NCBI RefSeq assembly: GCF_007713735.2
Contig: NZ_VMNW02000078.1
Coordinates: 1 to 45,450, forward strand
DNA: 45,450 nucleotides
Origin: Amycolatopsis acidicola
Lineage (GTDB): Bacteria; Actinomycetota; Actinomycetes; Mycobacteriales; Pseudonocardiaceae
Direction: 5' to 3'
The notes under the pieces are model-generated. The model had not been told where the DNA came from. It saw nothing but the letters and a program-made list of their open reading frames with translations, and did not search any database. The first letter of the stretch is position 1, and each line of letters begins with the position of its first letter. The position numbers and the translations under genes were made by a program. Below, in pieces: positions 34,379 to 45,359 of this stretch.

Positions 34379-34714
34379 GCGTTGGCCGCCCGCGCTGGCG
34401 TGTTGGCCGCTCGCTCGGGCGTGTTGGCTGTTTGCGCGGGTGTGTTGGTCGCCCGCGCTGGCGTGTTGGCCGTCCCCGTTGGCGAGTTGGCCGCTCGCGT
34501 TGGTGTGTTGGCTGCCCGCTCGGGCGTGTTGGCTGCCCGCGTTGGTGTGTTGGCTGCCCGCTCGCGCGTGTTGGCTGCCCGCTCGGGCGTGTTGGCTGCC
34601 CGCTCGGGCGTGTTGGTTGTTCGCTCGCGCGTCTTGGTTGTTCGCGCGGGCGTGTTGGCCGCCCCCGTTGGCGTGTTGGCCGCTCGGTCGGGTGTGTTGG
34701 TTGCTTGCGGGAGC
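34379..34714. repeat. 21-bp tandem repeat array, 16 units
   Basis: Sixteen consecutive units of exactly 21 bp fill most of the 381-bp gap between the histidine kinase and a convergent MarR gene, with no insertion or deletion between units. Unit form is G[TCA]G-TTGG-[CT][CT]G followed by a GC-rich half such as CCCGCTCGGGC; TTGG is invariant. Base changes are mostly C/T and G/C swaps in the second half. In several units that half can pair with itself (GCCCG-CT-CGGGC). The period is seven codons, so all-GC frames on both strands stay open and yield peptide repeats like ANTPERA; that is not evidence for a gene. The remaining 31 bp to 34745 show nothing. Confidence 0.92.
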
Positions 34715-34745
34715 ATCGGGCGACGGTTCCGGTGCGGAAAGCCGG

Positions 34746-35255
34746 TCAGGGCTCCAGATCGCGCAGCAGGATTCGCAGGAGCCCGTCGAGCGTGCCGAGT
34801 TGCTTCTCGCTCAGCGCGGACAGCAGCTGGGTGACGTTGGCCGTGTGCGCGGTCATCGCGTCCTCCACGGTGGCGTAGCCCTTGTCGGTCAGCCGGACGC
34901 GGAAGCTGCGCCGGTCCTCGGGGTCGAGGGTGCGCTCGACGAGCCCTGCCGCCTCCAGCCGATCCAGCCGGTTGGTCATGCCGGCGCGGGTCAGCATCAG
35001 CGTCGCGGAAAGCTGTGACGGCCGCAGCGTGTACGGATCGCCGGAGCGCCGGAGTGACGCCAGGACGTCGAATTCGCCTTTCTGCAGGCCGAAAGTGGCG
35101 AAGACCGTTTCCTGCGCGGGTGCCAGGAGGAGCGTCAGCCTGCCGAGGCGGCCGGCGACGGCGATGGCATCGAGATCCAGGTCCGGACGTTCGCGTTGCC
35201 AGGCCTCGACCACGGCGTCGACGGCATCGGCGTGACCTTCTTGCGTCTTGCTCAC
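34746..35255 (-). CDS. MarR-family transcriptional regulator
   Basis: 169 residues from GTG 35255; GTG 35264 and ATG further up are alternatives. The winged helix reads GEFDVLASLRRSGDPYTLRPSQLSATLMLTRAGMTNRLDRLEAAGLVERTLDPEDRRSFRVRLTDKG (about 58-125), with the MarR-type basic wing. The C-terminal helices end LDGLLRILLRDLEP. It is divergent from a cupin/reductase pair across 65 bp with an inverted repeat, so that pair is the probable target. Confidence 0.85.
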   Translation of the reverse strand: MSKTQEGHADAVDAVVEAWQRERPDLDLDAIAVAGRLGRLTLLLAPAQETVFATFGLQKGEFDVLASLRRSGDPYTLRPSQLSATLMLTRAGMTNRLDRLEAAGLVERTLDPEDRRSFRVRLTDKGYATVEDAMTAHTANVTQLLSALSEKQLGTLDGLLRILLRDLEP

Positions 35256-35278
35256 GGGCTCCACTCTATTCGACGAGA

Positions 35279-35300
35279 GATAGTTTGACACCTTACTATC
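35279..35300. promoter_or_regulatory. MarR operator candidate
   Basis: GATAGT-N10-ACTATC is a perfect 22-bp inverted repeat in the gap between the MarR gene and the cupin gene. The centre-to-centre spacing suits a MarR dimer. A related half, TTATAGTCACAC on the minus strand (35305-35316), overlaps the cupin leader. Confidence 0.55.
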
Positions 35301-35320
35301 AGTCGTGTGACTATAAGGAC

Positions 35321-35848
35321 ATGAGCACACCAGAGCTGACCAGCCAGAAGGTTTCGCCGCTGGTGACACGGCGGAACGAAGCGGAAGTCCTGGGAACGGG
35401 CCCCAGCACGATCTCCCTGCTCGCCGACGTGCCGGCCACCGGAGGTTTCCTGAGCGCCACGCGCACGACCTTGGGCGAGGGGCAGGACGGGGCCTCGCCG
35501 CACTACCACCGCGTCTCGGCGGAGACGTTCTTCGTCGTCGGCGGTGTCCTGCAGGTGCTCCTCGGCGAGGAGATCGTCACGGCGCGGGAAGGCGACCTGC
35601 TGTTCGTGCCGCCGCGCACCGTGCACGCGTTCGGTGCGGCGCCGGGATCCGGGGCGGACGTGCTGATCGCGTTCACCCCCGGAGTCGAGCGGTTCGGGTA
35701 CTTCCGGCTCCTCGACCGGGTCCGCAGGGGCGACGCCGCGCCGGACGATGTCCTCGCCGCGCAAGAACGCTATGACAACCATTTCGTCGACAGCATCGTC
35801 TGGCGGGAAGCCCGCCGGGCCGGCTCACTGGAGGCAAGACATGCGTAA
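35321..35848 (+). CDS. Cupin-domain protein
   Basis: 175 residues with one cupin barrel: motif 1 PHYHRVSAETFFVVGGVLQVLLG and motif 2 GDLLFVPPRTVHAFGA, including three His and one Glu suited to metal binding. Such proteins include dioxygenases, isomerases and ligand-binding proteins, so the reaction is open. ATG 35321 has AAGGA directly upstream with short spacing. It overlaps the next reductase gene by 8 bp and is divergent from the MarR gene that probably controls it. Confidence 0.83.
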   Translation: MSTPELTSQKVSPLVTRRNEAEVLGTGPSTISLLADVPATGGFLSATRTTLGEGQDGASPHYHRVSAETFFVVGGVLQVLLGEEIVTAREGDLLFVPPRTVHAFGAAPGSGADVLIAFTPGVERFGYFRLLDRVRRGDAAPDDVLAAQERYDNHFVDSIVWREARRAGSLEARHA

Positions 35849-36394
35849 GGTCATCAACTCCACCTATTCGACCCTCGACGGCTTCATCGACAACCCGCAC
35901 GAGTGGTCGCTGCAGTACTCCGACGAGGAAGCACAGGCGTACGCCTTCGCGATGACCACGGCCGCCGACGCGCTCCTGCTCGGCCGCGTCACCTACGAAG
36001 GCATGGCGCAGGCTTGGCCGCAGATGGGCGGAAACCCGTATTCGGACCACGTCAACGGGATCACCAAGTACGTCGTCGCGTCGCAGCCGGTCGACACGTC
36101 GGCCTGGAACCCCACCGTCGTCATCCCCGGCGGCGATCTCGTCTCGCGGGTCGCCGCGCTCAAAGAACAGGAGGGCGGCGACATCCTGATCTGGGGCACC
36201 GGCGCCCTCACCGACGCGCTCGCCGCGGCCGGCCTGCTCGACGAGTACCGGATCTGGGTATGCCCGGTCATCAAAGGCCGCGGCGAGCCGCTCTTCCGCG
36301 AAGCCAGCGCCATGACACTGGCGCTACTCGACACGACGACGTTCGCCAGCGGCGCTGTCGTCCTCACCTACCGCCCCGCGACGGCCGGACAGCC

Positions 36395-36398
<4 letters not shown>
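35841..36398 (+). CDS. RibD C-terminal/dihydrofolate-reductase-like protein
   Basis: 185 residues, with the family start MRKVINSTYSTLDGFIDNP, the DALLLGRVTYEGM strand-helix and a late ILIWGTGALTDALAAAGLLDEYRIWVCPVIKGRGEPLF, the RibD C-terminal fold. Members are NADPH-dependent reductases of uncertain substrates, many related to dihydrofolate reductase but not folate-specific. It overlaps the cupin gene by 8 bp and is probably one MarR-controlled unit with it. The 3' end overlaps the convergent cobN stop by 4 bp. Confidence 0.82.
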
Positions 36399-39934
<3,536 letters not shown>

Positions 39935-39986
39935 GCGGGGCCTCCTCTTTCTCGCCCCCTCACTTTCCGGGGGCGGGAGGCCCCGC
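39935..39986 (-). promoter_or_regulatory. Hairpin containing the cobN ribosome binding site
   Basis: On the RNA of the minus strand, GCGGGGCCTCC pairs with GGAGGCCCCGC (11 bp; plus-strand arms 39935-39945 and 39976-39986). Inside it CGCCCCC pairs with GGGGGCG (39953-39959 and 39969-39975) around a 9-nt loop, with a 7-nt bulge on one side. Eighteen base pairs in total make a very stable stem. The GAGGAGG binding site of cobN lies across the outer stem, and the GTG start follows directly. It sits between the Xre stop and the cobN start. No conserved B12-box sequence was recognised, so this is not an obvious cobalamin riboswitch. Confidence 0.65.
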
Positions 39987-39987
39987 G

Positions 39988-40224
39988 TCAAGCAGACCGC
40001 TCCCCGAGGCGCGGGAAGGGTTCAGTGGAGAAAATCACTTCCACGCCGACCTCGAAGTACTGCGCGATCTTCAGCGCCAGGTAGAGCGAGGGGCTGTACT
40101 CGCCGCGCTCGAGGTAGCCGATGGTCTGGTAGTGCACCCCGAGCGCGTCCGCGAGCTGCCGCCGCGAGATCCCGCGCTCGGCGCGCAGCATCGCGATGCG
40201 GTTGTGGATCGTCTCAGCGCTCAT
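39988..40224 (-). CDS. Small Xre-family regulator
   Basis: 78 residues: essentially one helix-turn-helix domain, MSAETIHNRIAMLRAERGISRRQLADALGVHYQTIGYLERGEYSPSLYLALKIAQYFEVGVEVIFS. It matches the compact YozG/HTH_3 group. It ends 53 nt before cobN and starts 73 nt after the ABC permease stop on the same strand, so it could belong to the transporter unit, to cobN, or to both. ATG 40224 gives the usual family start; the longer frame is not supported. Confidence 0.85.
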   Translation of the reverse strand: MSAETIHNRIAMLRAERGISRRQLADALGVHYQTIGYLERGEYSPSLYLALKIAQYFEVGVEVIFSTEPFPRLGERSA

Positions 40225-40297
40225 GCGGGACACCCGCACCCGGTCGGTCCTCCACGCGATCCCTCCTGCGTCACGCTCGCCGCGTGTGGTGCCTCGA

Positions 40298-41149
40298 TCA
40301 TCGTGGTGCCCGTTGCATAGCCTTTTCCATCCGCGCGGCCACACTGGAACCGGACTCGCGCCGGGCCATCCTACGCAGGATGACCGGCGCCAGTACGAGC
40401 CCCGCGACCGCCCACGCCAGCAGCACGCCCATCGTCTCGAAATGCCGCCAGGAGTGCGTCAGCTCCACCGCCGACAGGCTGTCCGGCAGCAACGCCGACC
40501 GCGTGCCGAGGCCCAGCCAGTAGATCGGGAACACCTGTCCCAGCCCCTGGAGCCAGGTGGGCAGCGCGGTGATCGGGTAGAACACGCCCGAGATGCCGAT
40601 GATCGCCATCGTCGGCAGCATCACCACGCCCATGCTGCGCGGGCTGCTCAGCAGCGAGCCCACCACGGCGCCGATCGGCATGGTCGCGACCAGCCCCAGC
40701 ACGAGCACCCACAGCAGGGTGAACCACGTGCCCGCGGTCAGCTCCAGCCCGTCGAACAGGAACACCCCGGGGATCAGCACGAGCGCGACCGCGATCAGCG
40801 TCATGCCGCTGACCTGCACGATCTTGCCGACGAGATAGCCGAGCATCCCGTTGGGCACGGCCTTGGCGCGCAGCAGCGTGCCGTCCTCGCGTTCGCTCGC
40901 CAGCTGGGTGGCGAGGTTGATCAGCCCGCCGAGCGCGATGTTCATGCCCAGCACCCCGGGCAGCGTCAGCGAGCTGAGCGAGAACCGCATGCCGGGCACG
41001 CTCGACCCGCGCATGAAGGTCATCACCACGATCAGCGCGACGGCCGGGAACACGTAGGCCCACACGTCCTGCGGGGTGGTCAGGGTGTGCCGCAGCTCGA
41101 TCCGGCCTCTGGTCAACCCGGCGCGGCCCGCGCTCAGTACGGCGCTCAT
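40298..41149 (-). CDS. ABC-2 type transporter permease
   Basis: 283 residues with about six membrane helices (for example VWAYVFPAVALIVVMTFM, GVLGMNIALGGLINLATQLA, FTLLWVLVLGLVATMPIGAVVGSLL and MGVLLAWAVAGLVLAPVIL). The ASEREDGTLLRAKAVPNGMLGYLVGK segment between helices is typical of ABC-2 permeases such as DrrB. It pairs with the ATPase encoded just upstream; its ATG overlaps that gene's stop by 4 bp. Such pairs export drugs, lipids or polyketides. The substrate is unknown. Confidence 0.88.
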   Translation of the reverse strand: MSAVLSAGRAGLTRGRIELRHTLTTPQDVWAYVFPAVALIVVMTFMRGSSVPGMRFSLSSLTLPGVLGMNIALGGLINLATQLASEREDGTLLRAKAVPNGMLGYLVGKIVQVSGMTLIAVALVLIPGVFLFDGLELTAGTWFTLLWVLVLGLVATMPIGAVVGSLLSSPRSMGVVMLPTMAIIGISGVFYPITALPTWLQGLGQVFPIYWLGLGTRSALLPDSLSAVELTHSWRHFETMGVLLAWAVAGLVLAPVILRRMARRESGSSVAARMEKAMQRAPR

Positions 41150-42078
41150 CGCGTCCCCTCCTCGAATTCCTTCACCAGCGCCATGTACGTGTCTTCGAGG
41201 CTGCCGCGGCGCACTTCGAGGTCCTCGATCGCGTCGCCGTACTGCAGGAACAGCTGGTGCACGAACCTCGTCGCCTCGTCGGTGGTGTGCACGAACCGCT
41301 GCCCGTCCCTGGTCCACTTGACCTCGGAACCGGTGGACATCCGGCGGGACAGCTCGTCGGCCGAACCGTCCGCGATGATCGAACCGCCGGCCAGGATCAG
41401 GATCCTGTCGGTCAACTTCTCGGCCTCGTCGAGGTCGTGCGTGGTGAGCAGGATGGTGGTCTCGTCGTCGTCGGCGAGCCGGTGCACCAGGTCGTGGAAC
41501 TCGCGGCGCGCCTCGGGGTCGAAGCCCGCCGTCGGCTCGTCGAGGAACAGCAGCTCGGGTTTGCCGACGATGCCGATCGCCACGTCGAGCCGCCGCCGCT
41601 GCCCACCGGACAGGCTCATCACGCGCTTGCCCGCGTGCGGGGTGAGGCCGACGGTGTCGATCAGCTCGTCCACGTCCCACGGGCGGCGGATCCGGTCCGT
41701 GGAGTAGCCGGCGTAGAACGAGCCGAGGTGCGCGAGCAGCTCGCGCACCCGCCATTTCGCGTGGTCACGCCAGGACTGCAGCACCACGCCCAGCCGCGCC
41801 CGCCACGCTTCGGTACCGCGCGCCGGGTCGGTGCCGAGCACCCGGACCTCACCGGCCGAGCGCATCCGGAACCCCTCCAGGATTTCCACCGTGGTGGTCT
41901 TACCCGCGCCGTTCGGCCCGAGCAGCGCCACCACCTCCCCCTTGCGGGCGGTGAGGTGCACGCCTGTCAGCACGTCGTGACTGCCGTAGCGCATGCGCAG
42001 GTCACGCACGTCCAGCACCGGCCCGCTGCCTGTCGCGACCGGCCGCACCACCCCCGTGGCGCCGCTCAAGACTGTCAT
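41146..42078 (-). CDS. ABC transporter ATP-binding protein (DrrA-like)
   Basis: 310 residues. Walker A GPNGAGKTT, signature LSGGQRRRLD, Walker B LLFLDEPTAGFDP and H-loop LLTTHDLDEAE are all present, followed by the C-terminal regulatory region (SEVKWTRDGQRFVHTTDEATRFVHQLFLQYG) found in ABC-2 exporters. ATG 42078 follows GGAGA with 6-nt spacing. The upstream gap contains a perfect inverted repeat shared with the divergent cobG promoter. It works with the permease that follows. Confidence 0.92.
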   Translation of the reverse strand: MTVLSGATGVVRPVATGSGPVLDVRDLRMRYGSHDVLTGVHLTARKGEVVALLGPNGAGKTTTVEILEGFRMRSAGEVRVLGTDPARGTEAWRARLGVVLQSWRDHAKWRVRELLAHLGSFYAGYSTDRIRRPWDVDELIDTVGLTPHAGKRVMSLSGGQRRRLDVAIGIVGKPELLFLDEPTAGFDPEARREFHDLVHRLADDDETTILLTTHDLDEAEKLTDRILILAGGSIIADGSADELSRRMSTGSEVKWTRDGQRFVHTTDEATRFVHQLFLQYGDAIEDLEVRRGSLEDTYMALVKEFEEGTR

Positions 42079-42113
42079 AGGAGTTCTCCCCATTATCAAG
42101 ATCCTGCGATGTA

Positions 42114-42133
42114 ATGTAGCAGGTGTGCTACAT
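42114..42133. promoter_or_regulatory. Perfect inverted repeat between ABC exporter and cobG
   Basis: ATGTAGCA-GGTG-TGCTACAT: two exactly complementary 8-bp arms around 4 bp, placed 35 bp before the ABC ATPase start and 54 bp before the cobG start. It resembles the ATGT/ACAT class bound by PadR-type and GntR-type repressors of ABC exporters. No PadR or GntR gene is adjacent; the only nearby regulator is the small Xre protein. Confidence 0.6.
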
Positions 42134-42187
42134 ACCTTCCAAGTCCTGCTCTGGGGTCTCCGGAGAACAGGCGTTTACAGTGAGGGC

Positions 42188-43252
42188 ATGTCCGAGGTCC
42201 CGGCGCGTGCTCGCCCCGATGCGTGCCCGGGCGTATTCGCGACACACGACGCCGCGGACGGCGCGCTGGCCAGGGTCCGGCTGCCCGGCGGGCGCGTGAC
42301 TTCCGCGCAGCTGCGGGTGTTGGCGGACTGCGCCGAAGAGCTGGGCGACGGCTCGGCGCACCTGACTTCGCGGGGAAACGTCCAGCTGCGCGGGCTTTCG
42401 CGGGACACGGGCGAGCTGGTCGCGCGGTTGTCCGCGGCGGGTCTGCTGCCTGCGCCTTCGCACGAGCGCGTGCGGAACTTTCTCGCTTCGCCGTTGAGCG
42501 GTCTCGCCGGTGGGCTGGTGGATGTGCGGCCGTTGGTCGCTTCGCTGGACGCGGCGGTGTGCGCGCGGCCGGAGCTGGCCGCGTTGCCGGGCAGGTTCCT
42601 GTTCGCTTTGGACGACGGGCGTGGCGATGTCGCGGCCGAGGACGCCGACGTGTGCTGGCAGGCGACGGAAGACGGCGGTGTGCTGCTGCTCGCGGGCCAG
42701 GTGGTGGGGCCGGAGGCGGATCCCGTACCCGCGCTGGTGCGGGAAGCGTTGCGGTTCCTGGAAATCCGGGGCGACGCGTGGCGGATGCGGGAGCTTCCGC
42801 GTTTCGCCGGAGCGCCGCGGCAGCCGGCCAGGCCGGTGCGGGTGGGGGAGTTCGCGCGCGACGACGGTGGCCGGGGCTTGTGTATCGCGCCGCTGTTCGG
42901 CGAGTTGCCGTCCTCGGCGTTGCGGTTGCTGGCGGAGTCGCCGGAGGTGGTGGTGACGCCGTGGCGCACGGTGGTCGTGCCGGAGTTCCGGACGGAGCTG
43001 TCGGCGTTGTCGACGGACAGTCAGGTCAGCGCGTGCATCGGCAGGCCGGGTTGTGCGAAATCTCTCGCCGATGTGCGGGCCGATGCGCGGAAAGTGTCCG
43101 CACGGGCGCATTTCTCCGGTTGCGCACGGCGGTGCGGTAAACCGCGGGACGCGGCCGACGTGGTCGCCGAGAATGGCGGCTACCGCGTCGAAGGTGACTG
43201 GGTGCCCGCCGACCGGGTCGCGGAGTCGTTGGTACAGAAGGGAAAAGCGTGA
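42188..43252 (+). CDS. cobG: Precorrin-3B synthase CobG
   Basis: 354 residues of the nitrite/sulfite-reductase ferredoxin-like family. An N-terminal half-domain (DGALARVRLPGGRVTSAQLRVLADCAEELGDGSAHLTSRGNVQLRGL) is followed by the Fe-S site C-x5-C at 283 and 289 (ACIGRPGCAKS) and C-x3-C at 312 and 316 (HFSGCARRCGKP). CobG converts precorrin-3A to precorrin-3B with O2 and is a marker of the oxygen-dependent route. ATG 42188 follows GAGGGC; the longer frame runs over the promoter and inverted repeat. Its stop overlaps the cobH start by 4 bp. Confidence 0.92.
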   Translation: MSEVPARARPDACPGVFATHDAADGALARVRLPGGRVTSAQLRVLADCAEELGDGSAHLTSRGNVQLRGLSRDTGELVARLSAAGLLPAPSHERVRNFLASPLSGLAGGLVDVRPLVASLDAAVCARPELAALPGRFLFALDDGRGDVAAEDADVCWQATEDGGVLLLAGQVVGPEADPVPALVREALRFLEIRGDAWRMRELPRFAGAPRQPARPVRVGEFARDDGGRGLCIAPLFGELPSSALRLLAESPEVVVTPWRTVVVPEFRTELSALSTDSQVSACIGRPGCAKSLADVRADARKVSARAHFSGCARRCGKPRDAADVVAENGGYRVEGDWVPADRVAESLVQKGKA

Positions 43253-43872
43253 TCGACTACATTTCGGACGGTGCGGAGATCTACCGGCACTCGTTCGCCA
43301 CGATCCGTGAGGAGGCCGATCTCGGGATCCTGCCCGAGGATCTGGAGCCGGTGGCGGTGCGGATGATCCACTCCTGCGGGATGGTCGATCTGGTCGAGGA
43401 CCTCGCTTATTCGCTGGAGCTGGCCGAGTCGGCGCGCGCGGCGTTGAACGGCGGCGCTCCCGTGCTGTGTGACGCGCAGATGATCGCCAGCGGGATCACG
43501 CGGCGCCGGTTGCCCGCGGACAACGAGGTGCTGTGCACGCTGTCCGACCCGCAGGTGCCCGGGCTCGCGGAGCGCATGGGCACCACCCGTTCGGCCGCGG
43601 CGCTGGAACTGTGGCGGGATAAGCTCGCGGGGTCCGTGGTGGCGATCGGGAACGCGCCGACGGCGTTGTTCCGGCTGCTGGAAATGCTGGAGGAAGGTGC
43701 CGGGGTGCCTGCCGCGATCATCGGCGTGCCGGTGGGTTTCGTCGGCGCCGCGGAGTCCAAAGTGGAACTGGTGAAGCGGGCGCCCGCCCCTTACCTCGTG
43801 GTGCACGGGCGGCGCGGTGGCAGCGCGATGGCCGTGTCCGCGGTGAACGCGCTGGCGAGTGAGGTCGAATGA
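43249..43872 (+). CDS. cobH: Precorrin-8X methylmutase
   Basis: 207 residues, full length. Family blocks are RMIHSCGMVDL with the conserved His41, GAPVLCDAQMIASGI and VIGNAPTALFRLLEM. CobH moves a methyl group from C-11 to C-12 to give hydrogenobyrinic acid. GTG 43249 overlaps the cobG stop, and its stop overlaps the next start (ATGA), so cobG-cobH-cobIJ is one tightly coupled operon. Confidence 0.95.
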   Translation: MIDYISDGAEIYRHSFATIREEADLGILPEDLEPVAVRMIHSCGMVDLVEDLAYSLELAESARAALNGGAPVLCDAQMIASGITRRRLPADNEVLCTLSDPQVPGLAERMGTTRSAAALELWRDKLAGSVVAIGNAPTALFRLLEMLEEGAGVPAAIIGVPVGFVGAAESKVELVKRAPAPYLVVHGRRGGSAMAVSAVNALASEVE

Positions 43873-45359
43873 GCACCGGGAAACTCTGGGGTGTGGGATT
43901 GGGTCCTGGTGACCCGGAGCTGCTGACCGTCAAAGCGGCGCGGCTGATCAACGAGGCGCAGGTGATCGCGTACCACAGCGCCCGGCACGGCCGCAGCATC
44001 GCGCGCTCGGTGGCGGAGCGGTACCTGCGGGAGGGGCAGCTCGAGGAGGCGCTGGTCTACCCGGTCACCACCGAGACCACCGAACACCCCGGCGGGTACG
44101 AGGGCGCGATCGCGGAGTTTTACGAGCTGAGCGCCAAACGCCTCGCGGAGCACCTCGACGCGGGCCGCGATGTCGTTGTGCTGTGCGAAGGGGATCCGTT
44201 CTTCTACGGCTCTTACATGTATATGCACGAACGGTTGTGTGAGCGGTACGAAGCGGAAGCCGTGCCCGGCGTGACATCGGTGAGCGCGGCTTCGTCGGTG
44301 CTGGGGCGTCCCTTGGTGCAGCGGGACGAGGTGCTGACTGTCTTGCCTGGCACCTTGCCTGCGCCGGAGTTGGCGCGCAGGCTCGCGGACACGCAGGCCG
44401 CGGCGGTGCTGAAACTGGGGCGCACCTTCGGTTCCGTGCGCGAGGCGTTGTCGGAGGCGGGCAAACTCGACGAGGCGTTCTTCGTCGAGCGGGCCACCTG
44501 GGAGGCCCAGCGCGTCGAGTCGTTCGCGGAGGTCGACCCGGAGTCGGTGCCGTACTTCTCGCTCGCGCTCGTGCCCAGTCCTGCTTACGCGGCAAGGAAA
44601 TCCGGCGTGGTCGAGGAACCTCTCGCGTCGGTGGCCACCGGGGAGATCGTGGTCGTCGGGCTGGGCCCGGCGGGTCCGGAGTGGCTGACGCCGGAGGCCG
44701 CGGCGGCGTTGGAGGAGGCCGAGCACATCGTCGGCTACGGCCCGTACGTCGCGAAGGTCCCGCAGCGCGCGGGGCAGCAGCGGCACGCGTCGGGCAACCG
44801 CGTCGAGGCGGAACGGGCCCGCGAAGCGCTGGAACTCGCCAAGGGCGGGGCGCGGGTCGCAGTGGTCTCCTCGGGCGACCCGGGTGTTTTCGCGATGGCC
44901 TCGGCGGTTCTGGAGCAGTCGGCTTCGTTGGAGGAACCGCTGTCCGTGCGCGTTGTGCCCGGTGTGACGGCTGCGCAGGCCGCGGCGTCTCGTGTCGGCG
45001 CGCCGTTGGGGCACGACTATTGTGTGCTCTCGTTGTCGGACCGGTTGAAGCCGTGGGAGATCATCGAACGTCGGCTGGACGCGGCCGGTGCCGCGGACCT
45101 GGCCCTGGCGATCTACAACCCGGCTTCGCGTTCGAGGACGACGCAATTGGCTCAGGCGCGGGAAGTCCTGCTACGGCACCGTTTGCCTGAGACGCCTGTG
45201 GTCGTGGCGCGGGACGTCGGTGGCCCAGAGGAGTCGGTGCACGTGACGACGCTAGGTGAGCTCGATCCGGCGACGGTCGACATGCGATGCCTGCTGATCG
45301 TCGGCTCGTCCCGGACCCAGGTGACGAATGGGCAGGTCTGGACGCCAAGGTCTTATTGA
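43869..45359 (+). CDS. cobIJ: Bifunctional precorrin-2 C20- and precorrin-3B C17-methyltransferase
   Basis: 496 residues holding two SAM-dependent tetrapyrrole methylases in one chain. The first (about 1-240) is CobI: GVGLGPGDPELLTVKAARL, VVLCEGDPFFYGSYMYMHERL. The second (about 255-496) is CobJ: VVGLGPAGPEWLTPEAAAALEEAEHIVGYGPYV, VSSGDPGVFAMASAVLEQ and LAIYNPASRSRTTQLAQAREVL. CobI makes precorrin-3A and CobJ contracts the ring after CobG, so the operon supplies consecutive steps. The fusion is common in actinobacteria. 91 bp remain to the window end, in which I see no gene. Confidence 0.95.
   Translation: MSTGKLWGVGLGPGDPELLTVKAARLINEAQVIAYHSARHGRSIARSVAERYLREGQLEEALVYPVTTETTEHPGGYEGAIAEFYELSAKRLAEHLDAGRDVVVLCEGDPFFYGSYMYMHERLCERYEAEAVPGVTSVSAASSVLGRPLVQRDEVLTVLPGTLPAPELARRLADTQAAAVLKLGRTFGSVREALSEAGKLDEAFFVERATWEAQRVESFAEVDPESVPYFSLALVPSPAYAARKSGVVEEPLASVATGEIVVVGLGPAGPEWLTPEAAAALEEAEHIVGYGPYVAKVPQRAGQQRHASGNRVEAERAREALELAKGGARVAVVSSGDPGVFAMASAVLEQSASLEEPLSVRVVPGVTAAQAAASRVGAPLGHDYCVLSLSDRLKPWEIIERRLDAAGAADLALAIYNPASRSRTTQLAQAREVLLRHRLPETPVVVARDVGGPEESVHVTTLGELDPATVDMRCLLIVGSSRTQVTNGQVWTPRSY

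Noticed and set aside
34379..34714. CRISPR array
   Set aside because: Units are contiguous with no unique spacers, and no cas genes are seen.
34342..34716. Repeat-peptide reading frame across the second array (NTP-x-RA heptads)
   Set aside because: Frames on both strands are open only because the unit is 21 bp and GC-rich; no ribosome binding site, and changes are not biased toward silent positions.
39935..42187. Cobalamin riboswitch upstream of cobN or cobG
   Set aside because: No conserved B12-box or core segment was recognised in either leader; only the hairpin and the inverted repeat are seen.
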